In this document: one piece after another, positions 10,555 to 22,600 of the stretch
Numbering within the stretch: the stretch's first letter is position 1
How the letters are laid out: every line of letters starts with the position of its first letter
Source: Dactylis glomerata
Taxonomy: Eukaryota; Streptophyta; Magnoliopsida; Poales; Poaceae
Assembly: GCA_007115705.1 (NCBI GenBank)
Contig: QXEO01000237.1
Location: 4,302,030-4,366,029, forward strand
Direction: 5' to 3'
Length of the DNA: 64,000 nucleotides
Made by a program: the position numbers and the translations under genes
The notes under the pieces: model-generated
Database searches by the model: none
The model's input: the letters and a program-made list of their open reading frames with translations, nothing else
What the model was told of the DNA's origin: nothing

Positions 10555-11028
10555 ATTTGGAATGTCAATAAACTTTGCTAAATGTAATTCGCCTTTTTAT
10601 TTTTAGTGCATAATTCAGACCTTATGGTGGTGCGGCTATGTGCATCTTGTTATGCAGAGGCCGGGTGTAATACTCTGCTTAAAAAATTTTAGTAATAAAA
10701 AGCCCATTTTCAAAAAAAAAAACTTTGCTAAATGTGACCCGGTTCCTATCAATATTCAGAGGAGCAAAGTAATATCCTGTCTCGGATGTAAAGTGAGCTA
10801 TTTCCCTCTAAAATATCTCGGAGGTCCTTTACATTTCAGTAAACTAAGAAAAGAGGATTTACAACCTATTATCAGCCAAATAATCAAAAGGGAAGGTGGT
10901 TGGAGGAGAGGGGGGGGGGGGGGGGTTGATTAATGTTCTACGAAACCCTGATTGCCTTATTTAAATCCTGCCTATTTATTATTCCCATATATTTACTTTC
11001 AACCATTAAGTTCCTAGCTTGGACCCAT
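10555..11028 (+). pseudogene. LINE reverse transcriptase C-terminal fragment, itself interrupted by another LINE end
   Basis: Before the insertion the frame reads GMSINFAKC and after it CDPVPINIQRSKV..LGCKVSYFPLKYLGGPLHFS, then LRKEDLQPIISQIIKR, a G-run, YETLIALFKSCLFIIPIYLL. This is the KYLG..L...L..I.....GW.....AG...LI..VL...P.Y pattern of plant LINE reverse transcriptases just after the catalytic palm. The 16-base G-run (10910-10925) coincides with a frame change. The fragment ends where an LTR begins (11029). Confidence 0.8.
10586..10720 (+). mobile_element. Short 5'-truncated LINE 3' end nested in another LINE
   Basis: About 135 bp ending in an A-rich tail (10708-10720), with the LINE-type 3' phrase ATGCAGAGGCCGGGTGTAAT. 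It is flanked by a direct repeat AACTTTGCTAAATGT (10571-10585 and 10721-10735), the long target duplication expected from target-primed reverse transcription. Removing it makes the host LINE frame continuous. Confidence 0.85.
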
Positions 11029-12425
11029 TTATACGTCTCAAACGTATCTATAATTTTTGATGTTCTATGCTTGTTTGTACACCATTTGCTTTGTGTTTTG
11101 TTACACTTCGTGGCGTTTTTATGTATTTTCCTGAACTAACCTACTAACGAGACGCCATAGTGCCAGTTCCCCATTTTCTGTTGTTTTTGTGCTTTGGAAA
11201 AGTTACACAGGAAATATTCTCGGAATTGGACGAAACAAAAGCCGAACCTCCTATTTTCCCGAAGCGTCGCGAAGTCCGAAGATGAGACGGAGGGGGGCCA
11301 GGACCCGGCCACATCCTAGGGCGGCGCGGCCCAGGCCCTGGCCGCGCCACCAGGGGTGAAGCCACCTGGTCCACCCCTGATGCCGCCCTTCCGCCTATAT
11401 ATTTCCCTCGATGGGAAAAAATTAAACCCCCGATCAATTTTCCACGAAACCTACTGCAAGCCGCCGCCGTCGTCGACGCGAGATCGGGAGGGTCCAGAAG
11501 CTCTTCTCGGCACCCTACGAAGAGGGAAATCCCTGCCGGAGGCCTTCTTCATCACCATGGTCACCTCCGTAGTGATGTGTGAGTAGTCTACCTTGGACTA
11601 CGGGTCCATAGCAGTAGCTAGATGGTCGTCTACTCCACCATGTGGTTCATATTTAGATCTTGTGAGCTGCCTATCATGATCAAGATCATCTTTGTGTAAT
11701 TCTACATATTGTGTTTGTTGGGATCCGATGAGTATTGGTACTATATCAAGTTGATGTGCTGAATTATTATCTTTATGTTATCTCTATATTGTTTATGATC
11801 TTGCATGCTCTCCGTTGCTAGTAGATATCTTGGTCGAGTAGATGCTAGTGACTCCAAAAGGGGGTATTTTTGCTCGATAGTTGGGTTCATGGCTCTAGTA
11901 ATCTGGGGGAGTGACAGAAACCTCTAAGGTTGCAGATGTGCTGTTGCCACTTGGGAGAAAACAACATTCTTGTGTTCAAGGGCATTTGTATTGTTTACAT
12001 TACGCACTTTTCTTAATGCAGTTATCTGTTGTTCGCAACTTAATACTCAACGGGTGCTCGGACAACATCCGGAGGGTGGATTATTAGTCATAGATGCAGT
12101 TGGATTACGGTCTATGTATTTTGTCGTAATGCCCAGAGTGAATCTCATAGTGATCCTCATGACATATGTATGATATCTTTATTCTATCAATTGCCCAACT
12201 ATAATTTGTTACCCAGCATGTTGTTATTTATCTTATGGAGAGATACCACTAGTGAACTGTGGACCCCAGTCCATTCCTTTTACATTGCTATTACCGTTTT
12301 ACTTTTACTCGCATTATTTACATTTTTGCAAACTATTACCTTTTACCACTCGATACGCTCAATCCTTTGTTTACAGCAAACCGGTGAGATTGACAACCTC
12401 ATCGTAAGTTGGGGCAAAGTACGTG
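11029..12425 (+). repeat. Truncated LTR of the element C family
   Basis: Begins TTATACGTCTCAAACG (first G of TG mutated) inside the LINE and matches 47660-49060 throughout, including the GC palindrome (about 11308-11358) and TATATAT (11395-11401). It breaks off after GGGGCAAAGTACGTG, where element D begins; about 280 bp of LTR end is missing and not found beyond D. Whether it was a solo LTR or one end of a full element cannot be told. Confidence 0.8.
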
Positions 12426-13403
12426 TGTCGTCGTGGTGAAACAACATATGCCATAGGATGGCTTAAATGGGGGCCGAACTAGATGCTGGAGGATTCGGGA
12501 GAGGGGAACGAGCTAAAAAGCACGACAGAAAGAGACACTGATCTACCCAGGTTCGGGGCTCTCGTAAGGAGATAACACCCCTACTCCTGCTCTACTGATT
12601 GTATATATGGGTCGATGTAGTACACCACAATGGTGCTTCCAAGCTCTCTGCTAGAGAAGGAAGATGAACTGCTAAGTGTAGGAGTACAGAGTGATCAATC
12701 TACCTTCCAACCTTCAGCCTTCTTCCAGCTACCAACCTTCCAACCTTCTTCCCACCCCTTGCTAGGACTCCCTGTGCCACCTTATATAGTGGTGGCCAGG
12801 GTTACAACGGTCATACAAGACCACAAGACAAGGGCTACACTCCAAACAGGAGCTGGTGGCGATGGCAGAGACCCTTGACTTCGCCCCTGATTGCTCTCGA
12901 TGGGACGCCATATCCCTGTACCTTGTACCTCTTGACTGTGGCCTTACCTCTGTGCGGTAAGCTCGTACTTGTGCACAGTGAGGGTAGGTAACCTCCACTG
13001 TGCACCCTGCCATCTTACTCTGCTACCATGCTGGGATGTTTTCTTCCTTGATTGTAGGGATGTGACACCTTGGTTGACTTAAGTATCCCGGATATGACCG
13101 TTGGCCATACCCAGGACTTATATGCCGGACCAACGACCTACGAGGGTCGGGTAATCCGGCCTCCCCTGCTCCTGCACAACACACAAAATAATTAGGCCGG
13201 CATATCTGAGTATATGCCGGCACACCTTACTAGTATTCCGGCTATGCCGGCATATCAAGTATCAGCCGGGATACACATATATGCGGCCTGGCCGATGCTA
13301 CTTATATTCCGGCCAGGCCCTTCCTTGTTAACCCGGCATTAAAGTCAATCATAGACTTGTGTCTTTCTACTCTCTTGACCCTACCGGGGGATCCCTCCCG
13401 ACA
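12426..13403 (-). repeat. Element D 3' LTR (left copy)
   Basis: 978 bp. On the minus strand it starts TGTCGGGAGGGATCCCC and ends CACCACGACGACA. It is highly similar to 26620-27598. It carries a 10-bp perfect hairpin, GCCGGCATAT (13196-13205) with ATATGCCGGC (13212-13221), and many ATGCCGGCA-type words. Confidence 0.92.
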
Positions 13404-13871
13404 CTAGTCCCCCCGAAGCTGCCGAGGTTCCCCAGTCATAACTGTGGAGCCTTGACAGGACTTTCAACATACCTTTCTTCATTATGCCCGGCGATCAGAT
13501 TTATATGCCGGCACATCTGCACATATCCCGGCCTCTGTTCCTGTTCCAAAACTTATTCCGGCCGAGTCCCTAGGGTAGATCCGGCCGGAACATAACATCG
13601 GGCAGTTAATCCGACATATAGACGAGTCTTCTCGGAGAAGCCATGTCTGACAGCTTTGCTATCGAAACTTGTAAACTGCCCTGCCACCTCGAACGGTCAC
13701 CCACGATGCGACGGTTTCACAGTGCAGCAGTTACTTCTTGCCATCATTGCGTCATGGCACGGTTACAGGAACCGCCGCCCCACTCTGTGCCGCCACGTGG
13801 CGCCTCGCCGCAGAAACGGTCGGGGGAGTGGAGCACTATCCTCCCACGACCCCCACGACCGGCCTCCTCGG

Positions 13872-13878
13872 TATAAAT
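13872..13878 (+). promoter_or_regulatory. TATA box of the antisense gene in element D
   Basis: TATAAAT inside CGGTATAAATACGGGG, in a GC-rich surround just inside the polypurine tract and LTR. Start of transcription is expected near 13905-13910. A 5' leader of about 570 nt follows, with a plausible leader intron (donor CCG|GTGAGTT at 14146/14147, acceptor GCAG at about 14305-14308). Confidence 0.6.
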
Positions 13879-16589
13879 ACGGGGTGGGGGTAACTTATTC
13901 TTTTTACCCCCGCCACAGTGCCTTCTTCCTCAGATCTTCTGCCCCTTGCGCTTCGCCGCCGGACCAAGAAATCGAGAAGGGAAGCTGCCGCCGTCGTCCA
14001 CCTGCACGCCGGCGCCTCCGCTTGCCGACGTCCGGCGTCATCGTCGACGACGCCACCGCCGCCTCTTCTCCCCGCAGCCTTGCAGGGAGATTGGATCTTC
14101 CCTGCACACTTGCCGCCGCCGCTCCATCGCCGTAGGCCAAGCTCCGGTGAGTTCCTCTTCCTCTGTTCTTCCTTTCCCTGCTCTTCTGCAACTAGGCTGC
14201 GGTAGCCTCACTGGTTCGTATCCATGGTAGTTCCTTTGGCTGATATTCGTTGCTTCGATTAGCATTGCTAGCAAGTGTTTCGTAACAGCTCCAGGTGTTC
14301 TTCCGCAGAAATTATATCCCTGATTATTTCCGATTTTAACTGCCTCGGTAGAGTCTTTCTATTCCTGCTAACATCTGTGAGAGTGGTATGCCGGAGAGAC
14401 TAACCTCCCTCTTTTCTCCGGCCTTGATAGGAATAACATCACGGGACTCCGGCTCTCACGCCTTATCCCGGCCACTAGATGGCATCTTCAAGCATGACGG
14501 CTACCTCGGCCTCTGAGGAAGATACCTCGGCCCGAGCCCAAGGACGCTCCGGCTGGGAGGGGTCGGAGGTTACTCCGGCCGACATATCCTGGGTCACCTC
14601 CACCAGGAGAGTCCCGGAGGGCGTAGCATGCCGGCTACCAGCAGGGAGAAATTGTGCCGGCACCTGAACCTGGCGAACGCGTCGTCTTCATCGCCCACTC
14701 GAGCGGGGCTTCGGTCTGCCGGCATCGGACTTCTTCCGGGACTTCCTCAACACCTACGACCTACAACCTCATCATATCCCGGCCAATGCCGTGATGATCC
14801 TCTCCGCCTTCGCTGCTTTTTGCGAGGGCTATGGCCGGCATAGAGGCCCTTACTCAAGGCTGGGCGAAGTACTTCCAACTGCGGAAGCAAGTCGTCCAAG
14901 AGCCGCCCCGGAGCAAGGACGACCCGCCGAAGACGGCCCAGGAAAAGAAGGACCGCCCCATGACCCTCTGCGGCGCGGCCACCATCATGTCCCGGAAGGG
15001 CTCGGACTTCCCCAAGGTGGAACTCCTGGAATCTTGCAAGAAGTGGCAGAAAAGCTTCTTCTACGTCAAGAACACCACCGACGAGGATCTGCTCAACCTG
15101 CCGCCATTTGTGGACGAGCCACCCTTGGCTATGACGAACTGGACCTACCACCCGAAGAATTCGGTGATGCCGGTGAATGCGCTTCACCGGGTTAAGGGCG
15201 AGCTCCTGGATGCCGGTCTTACTCCTCAAGACCTGGTGGCCTGCTATATAAGCCGGCGCGTCTCCCCTCTGCAGCGCCGGTCGCATAAGATCTGTCCAGA
15301 TGAGCGGGCCAATGGACCCCACCCGGCACTCCACACACGAGCTGACTCCGGCCGACATTCTGCGCCGGATTAAGGATGTCTGCAAGTCCTCTCAGGCCAC
15401 TTTTGCCTGGGGGCTAGAACCATACAGCCGGGATAGGCCCGCCCCAACGGTAAACCATCTTATCCGATACATAAAGTCCATGTCCGGCACATAGATACTT
15501 AAGCCGACACATGCCTGTTTGCCGACACATATCATGTTGATCCGACATACCTCTTCTACCGGCATATTTCCTTGTCTGAATACTTGACTTTGCTGTTTAT
15601 ACAGAAATTCAGCTTCCAAACCATGGAGAACTCCCGGATCAAGATCGCGGCGGACCGCACCGTTGCGGATGTTGAAGATCCGGATCATTGGGATAAGCTT
15701 CCCAGGAGCACCCGTGCTGCAGCTGCCATGGGTAAGGGCTCTTCATCCCGGCATTATACTCAAGACCGGAGTGAGATTGATTCTGACGAGGAGATCCTGC
15801 TGTACTATGACCCGATGCCACTTGCGTACGCCTTTCCAGAAACACCTATTGCTTACGAGTTTCCAATGCCGTCCTCAGCTATCCCGGACGATATGGTTGT
15901 CGACGCCGCCCCTCTGAACCAGGGACCTCCTTCCACCGGCGGACGTGCCGGCCGGAAGCGAGGCGTGAAGCCCCCGTCCGACATACCTCAGAGGTCGAAA
16001 AGGCAGAAGGTCTGCGTGCCCAAACAGAAGAAACAGAGGCCTGTTGCCTCGGGGTAAATTTCCTTTTCTTTGCATTTCCTCCGACATATCTCTTGTTTGT
16101 ATTACTGACTTGGTGTTTTCTCTCTTTCAGTGCTCCTCTTGAGCCGGAACAAGCTTCTGGCTTGAGCGGCGACCCGAAGGTTACCAAGCCCGCTGCCCCT
16201 GCTACCTCCGACATTCCCTCTGCCAGTCACACGAGCTCCCCGGCGCCGGCATCTTCGCCTGCGCCTGAGAAGACCACCTCCCCGGCGAAGGACGTTCCTC
16301 CGCCGGAACAAGATACCTCTGCCCCCGACGTCCACATGGACTCGGGGGCTCAACAGGAACCTCCGGCTCCTGATGTCCACATGGACACAGGAGCCCACCA
16401 AGAAGCACCAGACTCCGGCGCGCCCACCGGCGACGCCGGCACAGCTGAAAACGCCGGAGCAGACATCAAGGGTAAAGGCCCTTAGTGCCGGAAGTCCGGA
16501 CTATTCCGGATCCTGCCTCTGCTGGCCAAGATGCACCGGCCGCGCCGGAACAGCCCGCACCCGAGACTCCTTCAGCTGACAAGACCCCA

Positions 16590-16676
16590 GCACCGGCCAA
16601 GACCACTGCACCGGCCAAGACCACTGCACCGGCCAAGTCCACTGCCCGGGCCAAGACCACTGCACCGCACCGGCCC
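16590..16676 (+). repeat. 18-bp tandem repeat in exon 3 of the antisense gene
   Basis: About four imperfect copies of ACCGGCCAAGACCACTGC encode the PAKTTA hexapeptide repeat. A frame break follows immediately, consistent with slippage in the array. Confidence 0.8.
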
Positions 16677-17198
16677 AGACCGGCACGTTGAAGATTCAGC
16701 CGGCGAAGTCCGGCACACCATCTGCCGCAACTGCTCCTCCTAAGGCAGCGTCCCGGACCAGCTCTGCTCTGGCCCTGCATCTTGGCAGGGCAGCAGCCCG
16801 GCCGGGGTACCGGACCAGCTTCTTCGACACCCCAGAACTCGAGGGCCTCGTCCCTCTTGCGACGAAAAGTGATCAGAGCCTCGGCTCTCTTAAGGAGCAG
16901 TGCATCAAATGGAACGACGCCAGCAACATGGACACTGCGGACTCAAGGAGCAAGAAGCTGGCCGAAGCCAAGACCAGTGGCGACCCAAGCGACTTCCTGG
17001 CAGCGAAGCCCATACCGATCGCCAGCGAGCTCCTCAGCCTCCAGCAAAGACTTCACAAGTTGGCCGATGCCACCAACGTAAGTCCTCTCTATTTACACAC
17101 ATATCCCCAGTCCCCGAAAATGTCGGCTGTCCGGGATATGGACATCCGGGATTTTCTCATAGTCCTTTAGCTAGCTTCTTTTGAATTAACTGCCGACA

Positions 17199-17396
17199 TA
17201 TGAGCTCGATCCGAGCTTCAAATCCTAGTCACCGAGGGCCGGGATAGGTGCGCAGCACCTGTGCCGGGTCTTTAACAATTTCACATCTCTATTATCTTTC
17301 AAGTCCTCTTGACCGGGATATAAGCTCGATTCGAGCTTCAAATCCTAGTCACCGAGAGCCGGGATAGGTGCGCAGCACCTGTGCCGGGTCTTTAAA
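17199..17396 (+). repeat. ~120-bp direct repeat in intron 3 of the antisense gene
   Basis: Two copies (about 17199-17276 and 17319-17394) share AGCTTCAAATCCTAGTCACC and GATAGGTGCGCAGCACCTG with one or two differences. GGTGCGCAGCACC inside the unit is itself a palindrome. The duplication explains the greater length of this intron (about 400 nt against 75-155 nt for the others). Confidence 0.8.
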
Positions 17397-19012
17397 AGAA
17401 TGATCACTTGATAAAATCTTCACTTTAATTATCATGTCAAATTTCTCTGCTGACATTTCAAATCCCGGCATTTTTGCAGCTAATGAACAACACCCGGGCC
17501 AACATGTTCCATGAGTTGGTGTGCGAGCACCGGAAGCTATCTGACGCACACAGCAAGCTTCAGCAGGATCTATCCCAGAAAGGTAATCTTTGCCGACATA
17601 CTGCTGTATGCCGGATATCTTTCCTCTCTTTACTTTGCAATGCTTACTCTTGCCGACACGTAACCTTGTGCCGACATTCTTCAGCTGGTGCCGAAGCGCA
17701 AGTCACCGAGCTTCTCAAGAGGGTGAAAGAGCTTACTGGTATGCCGGATCCTGCTGTTATCCGGATAGCTACTTTATACTTCAAATCCTTTACTCTTTGT
17801 CACTGTTTTCTTTCTTCAAATCCTTTTAACTTGAAATCTTTGCAGATGAGAAGGCTGCACTGGAGGCACGCCACCAGGATTGTGTGTCCTCGGTGGATGT
17901 GGCCAAGCAACTGGACGACCGGGATGCCGGTCACAAGGCCGAGGTTGAGCAGTTGAAGGGCCGGATCACCGAGCTGCTGGACGAAAAGGAACAGAGGGAG
18001 GGCCTACTGAAGAAAACCCATACCCTGCTTGTTACCTCCGAGACTGATGCCGCCAACGCCCATGCTGAACTGGATAGCCTGAAGGAGCAGGCCACCAAAT
18101 GGGAGGTTACAGTTGCGCAGCTGAATGCCGACCTTGCCCGTAAGCTTCAAATCCTTTCCCCTTTTATCCTTTCCGACATAGTGTAATCTTTTTCGGCATA
18201 GCATCTATGCCGACATATTTTCCTTTTGCTAACATTGTTTCTATTCTGCAGGCATGTTTCCCGCTTCCGTCGCTGACGTTGAGAGGGCTTTGCAGTTGGA
18301 CCGAGAAAACCGGGGTGTTCCGGTTGACTCGCCCAACTGGGACATGTCGGAGCAGCTGCTGGCCCTGCAGTCCCGGAAGGAGGCCATGACCCTTTACACT
18401 GAAGAGCTCTTCTACGGCGCCCAGGAGGCATTCTCTGCCCTCTGGCCGGGACAAAGGACTCCCACTGATCCGGTTGACCTCGGCAACGACCTGCAGCTTG
18501 CCAAGGTTCGCCTCCGGGAGTGGCGAGATTCCGGCGCGAGGGTTGGAGCTGACGAAGCCCTCAGCTACTTCTTGTCTTGGTATGAAAAGGCAGACTTAGA
18601 GACTTTGCGCACCGTGCGCGAAGGATCCATCTGGACCACGGATCCGGATCATATCCGTCGCCGCAAGGAGTTGGCCCATAGTTATGTGGACTATGCCGAC
18701 ACCGACAAATTCGTCCGGGACATCCGCGAGCCGGAGAAGAATGACGATGCCGGGACATCTGCTGCTGCTGAGGGTTCCGACTCCAGCCAAGATGAAGATG
18801 AAGCTGAGGAAGCCGACACTGAAGCTCCGGAACAGGCATCTGCCCCGGGCGGAGGTGATGGCTCCATTCCATCTGCTGGGTCCGGCACACCTGAAGCCGC
18901 CACTTCGACTGCTACTGCTCCACCTGCTGGCGGCCCCGCGTCTGCCCCTTGAATCTTTGCATCAAAAACACTTTAAGCTTTATCAGATCCCCGGTATGCC
19001 GGGTGCAGATGT

Positions 19013-19018
19013 AATAAA
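19013..19018 (+). terminator. Poly(A) signal of the antisense gene
   Basis: AATAAA 61 bases after the antisense stop codon (18950-18952). With the pol stop at 19605 on the other strand, the two transcription units converge with about 650 bp between stop codons. Confidence 0.5.
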
Positions 19019-19604
19019 CACGTTTAATTTCCTTTGGTTTGCTATCTGAACAAGTTTTATCTTGGTTTGCTTGTTACTAATGCCGGATCATCTTTTGGCT
19101 AAGTCACCGAGTTGTTTTCCTGTTTCCTCAATTTCACAACCTTGGCTACTTGTCTACCTTAATTGGCTTTCGACGTATGAGTCTCAAGGTTGCTTCCTCG
19201 AACATACAGTACTTTAACTTTGAGACTTAGACTTCAAATCATCCGACACTTTAAATTTTAACTTTAGCTTTAACGAAAATGTCGGTTCGCTTGCTTTGTA
19301 TTTCCTTAGCCGTTTTCCATGTGTAGACAATCTCCGGCATCTACTCTTGCTAGCCATGAAGCCGGGTTTCGGACAGCAGCTGAGTCGAAGAGTGGCCTTT
19401 GGTGCCGACACATTACTAGGCCGACATAGGAAACATTCAAATAAAGCCAGCCGGCATATAACAAAAACTGTAAATAAACAACAAATATACCTCGGAGCTA
19501 GTTACCCGGCTTCTTCGGGATGCCAGTATTTCATTCATTAGTCTTGTGCCGGCACAACACGCCGGCATACAAAGGAAAATATGGAAATACATACATTGTG
19601 TTGC

Positions 19605-22600
19605 TCAGGAGTAAAAGGGCCGCAGTAGAGCTATGTTCCATGGCCTCTTGGTTTCTTCTCCGGACCTGTCCACCTTATTCTTCTTGGGGTCCTGCGCATC
19701 TATAAGATAATAGGCATCATTGTGCAGAGCTCTGCTCACAATGAATGGCCCCTCCCATGGAGGAGTTAACTTATGCCGGCCTTCTGTTCCTTGCTTTAGC
19801 CGGAGTACTAGATCTCCCTCTTGAAATCTCCTTGGATTTACCTTCTGCGCATGATAGCGTCTGAGGTTCTGCTGATATACTGCTGTTCTTGACAGAGTTA
19901 TTTCCCTTGCTTCCTCTAGCAGATCAACATCATTTTCTCTGGCTTCTTTAGCCTCTTCCTCAGTATATAGCACTATTCTTGGTGCATCATGTATTACATC
20001 TGTTGGAAGCACAGCTTCTGCTCCATACACCAGGAAAAAAGGTGTGTAGCCTGTTGATCTATTCGGAGTTGTTCTTAAACTCCACAGCACTGCTGGCAGC
20101 TCATCTAGCCAACATCCCGGAGTTTTCTCCAGGGGCTCTATCAGCCGGGGTTTTATGCCGGATAGTACTAGCCCATTCGATCTCTCTACTTGGCCATTGG
20201 CACAAGGGTGGGCAACCGACGCAACGTCCAGCCGGATTCCCACCTCCTCACAAAATCTGGCAAATGGCCCTTGGGCAAAGTTTGACCCATTGTCAGTGAT
20301 GATGCTATGAGGAACACCATATCTCAAGATTATATCCTTTAAGAATTTCACTGCTGTGTGACCATCACACTTGCTTATGGGCTTCACTTCAATCCACTTG
20401 GTGAACTTGTCCACCATGACCAGGATATGGGTCATTTTCCCTCTGGCCGGCTTAAAAGCCCCGACCATATCCAGGCCCCAAACAGCAAAGGGCCAGGTTA
20501 TTGGGATAGTTTTCAGGGCAGATGCCGGCTGATGAATCTGGTGGGCATATCTTTGACACCCATTACATTTCCGGACCAAGTTTTCTGCCTCTTGCAGTGC
20601 CGATGGCCAATAAAAGCCATGCCGGAATACCTTTGCCACCAATGCCCTGGACGAAGCATGGTGACCACACTCCCCCTGGTGAATTTCCCGGAGCATCTCC
20701 AGACCCTCCGCAGCTTCGACACATCTCTGCAATACTCCGGTGGTACTTCTCTTGTATATTTCTTTGTTGATGATGGTATACGCTTTGGATCTCCTTATAA
20801 CCCGGCGGGCCTCGGTTTCATCCGCCGGCACTTGACCATCCACCATGAAGTTCATGATAAGACGTGCCCATGAGGGCACTTCCCTGACAGTGAACACTGC
20901 CTGATCTATTTCCATCATTTCGACCGACACATAATCGATCTCCATGGGCTGCGAAGTCCCCGGGACTGAAGAATCAGTCCCCGGGTATGCCGGAGCAGTC
21001 CCCGGGTATACCGGCACAACGTCTTGGCACATTTTACCCTTGCCTTTAGTTTTGCTCCGGAATACTGTACTAACAGCATATGCCGGCCCAGTCCCCGGGA
21101 CTGAGGAAACAGTCCCCGGGTTATCCGTCCTGGCTCCGGCATCTATCTCCATTGGAACTGCTTCGTCTGGACCTGGCGGGACATAAATGGAGGATGACTC
21201 CGGCGAGGGTTTGATCGATGGCTTCCTCAGATGCTCCAGCGAAATGCCGGGTGGGATTGAATCTCGGGAAGACCCCAGCTTGGATAATGCATCGGCTGCA
21301 TCGTTCTGAGCCCGGAGAACGTGCCGGAACTCACAACCTTCAAAGTAACCACTTAACTGCTGCACCAGGAAACGGTATGATGCCATGTTAGCATCATGCG
21401 CGTCCCATATGCCGGAACACTGCTGAATCACCAAGTCAGAATCCCCGAAGCACATAATCCGGCGAATTCCTATGTCCTTAGACACCTTCAGGCCATGCAC
21501 AAGTGCCTCATATTCCGCCACATTATTTGATGCTGCAAAGTGAATCTGCAGGACGTATCTCAGCTGGTCATTCTTTGGTGAACTGAGAACTATGCCGGCA
21601 CCCAAGCCATGGATTGTCTTGGACCCATCGAAATGCATCCTCCAATAATTGGCATCTGGCAATGGTGGCTCATACTGTATCTCGGCCCAGTCAATAAAGA
21701 AATCAGCCAAGACCTGGGACTTGATTGTATCCCTCTTATCGTACTGCGGTGTATATGGTGAAAGCTCTATTGCCCATTTTGCTATCCGGCCGCTGGCATC
21801 TTTGTTGCCTATAATTTCCGAGATAGGGGCCTCAGCCACTACCCGGATTGGATGCTCTTGGAAGTAATGCTTGAGCTTCTTAGCCGCCATATAGACACCA
21901 TAGGTCATCTTCTGATAGTGGGGGTAATTTTGCTTTGAGGTGGAGAGGACTTCACTCAGATAATATACCGGCCGTTGCACGGTTTTGCCTCCTTCCTCTC
22001 GCTCTACTACCACCACGGTACTGACAACTCGGTTGGTTGCCGCTATATAGAGCAACATTGGCTCCCGGGGCATCGGAGACGCTAATACCGGCGCTGTTGA
22101 CAACAATTGTTTCAATTCCTTGAAAGCTGCATCTGCTTGCGTTGTCCAGACAAATGTGTCGGACTTTTTCATCAACTGATATAACGGCAGAGCTTTCTCT
22201 CCCAGCCGGCTTATGAAGCGGCTCAGGGATGCGAGGCACCCAGTGAACTTCTGTACTTCCCTCAAATCTGTCGGCGGCTTCATCCTTTCTATGGCACGAA
22301 TCTTGCCAGGATTCACCTCAATACCCTGGCTGGAAACAAGGAAACCGAGCAACTTGCCCGCCGGCACACCAAAGGTGCACTTAGCCGGATTCAACTTCAT
22401 CCGGAATCTCCTCAGGTTCCCAAAGGTTTCCCGGAGATCATCTATGAGAGTCTTGCTCTCCTTGGTTTTTATGACGATATCATCGACATATACCTGCACA
22501 TTTTTATCTATCTGATCGTGCAAACACTTTTGCATACACCTTTGGTAAGTTGCGCCGGCATTTCTTAAACCGAACGGCATAGTGAGATAGCAATAAGCCC

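Larger units (their letters stand above)
14479..18952 (+). pseudogene. Antisense accessory gene of element D, seven exons, putative gypsy-type transposon family (PF04195-like), frameshifted
   Basis: On the strand opposite gag-pol, GT-AG introns join exons 14479-15449, 15605-16053, 16131-17077, 17480-17582, 17685-17738, 17846-18139 and 18252-18952. Exon 1 carries the conserved block seen in the 'putative gypsy type transposon' family: ERGFGLPASDFFRDFLNTY, IPANAVMILSAFAAFCEGY, then WAKYFQLRK and CKKWQKSFFYVKN. Exon 3 encodes a Pro/Ala/Thr-rich stretch with PAKTTA repeats; exons 4-6 a Glu/Lys/Leu-rich likely coiled coil; exon 7 an acidic tail ending PASAP. Frame breaks lie near 14698, 14832, 15295, 16483 and 16675, so this copy is probably inactive although all splice sites look sound. 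Tat elements are known to carry extra antisense ORFs (for example Grande); the role is unknown. Exon borders are by eye. Confidence 0.7.

Noticed and set aside
10910..10925. 16-base G-run as a functional G-quadruplex
   Set aside because: It interrupts a LINE frame and is most simply slippage or an assembly/sequencing artefact.
14747..15385. 212-codon minus-strand open frame under exon 1 of the antisense gene
   Set aside because: Shadow of the plus-strand exon, whose conserved protein blocks are convincing.
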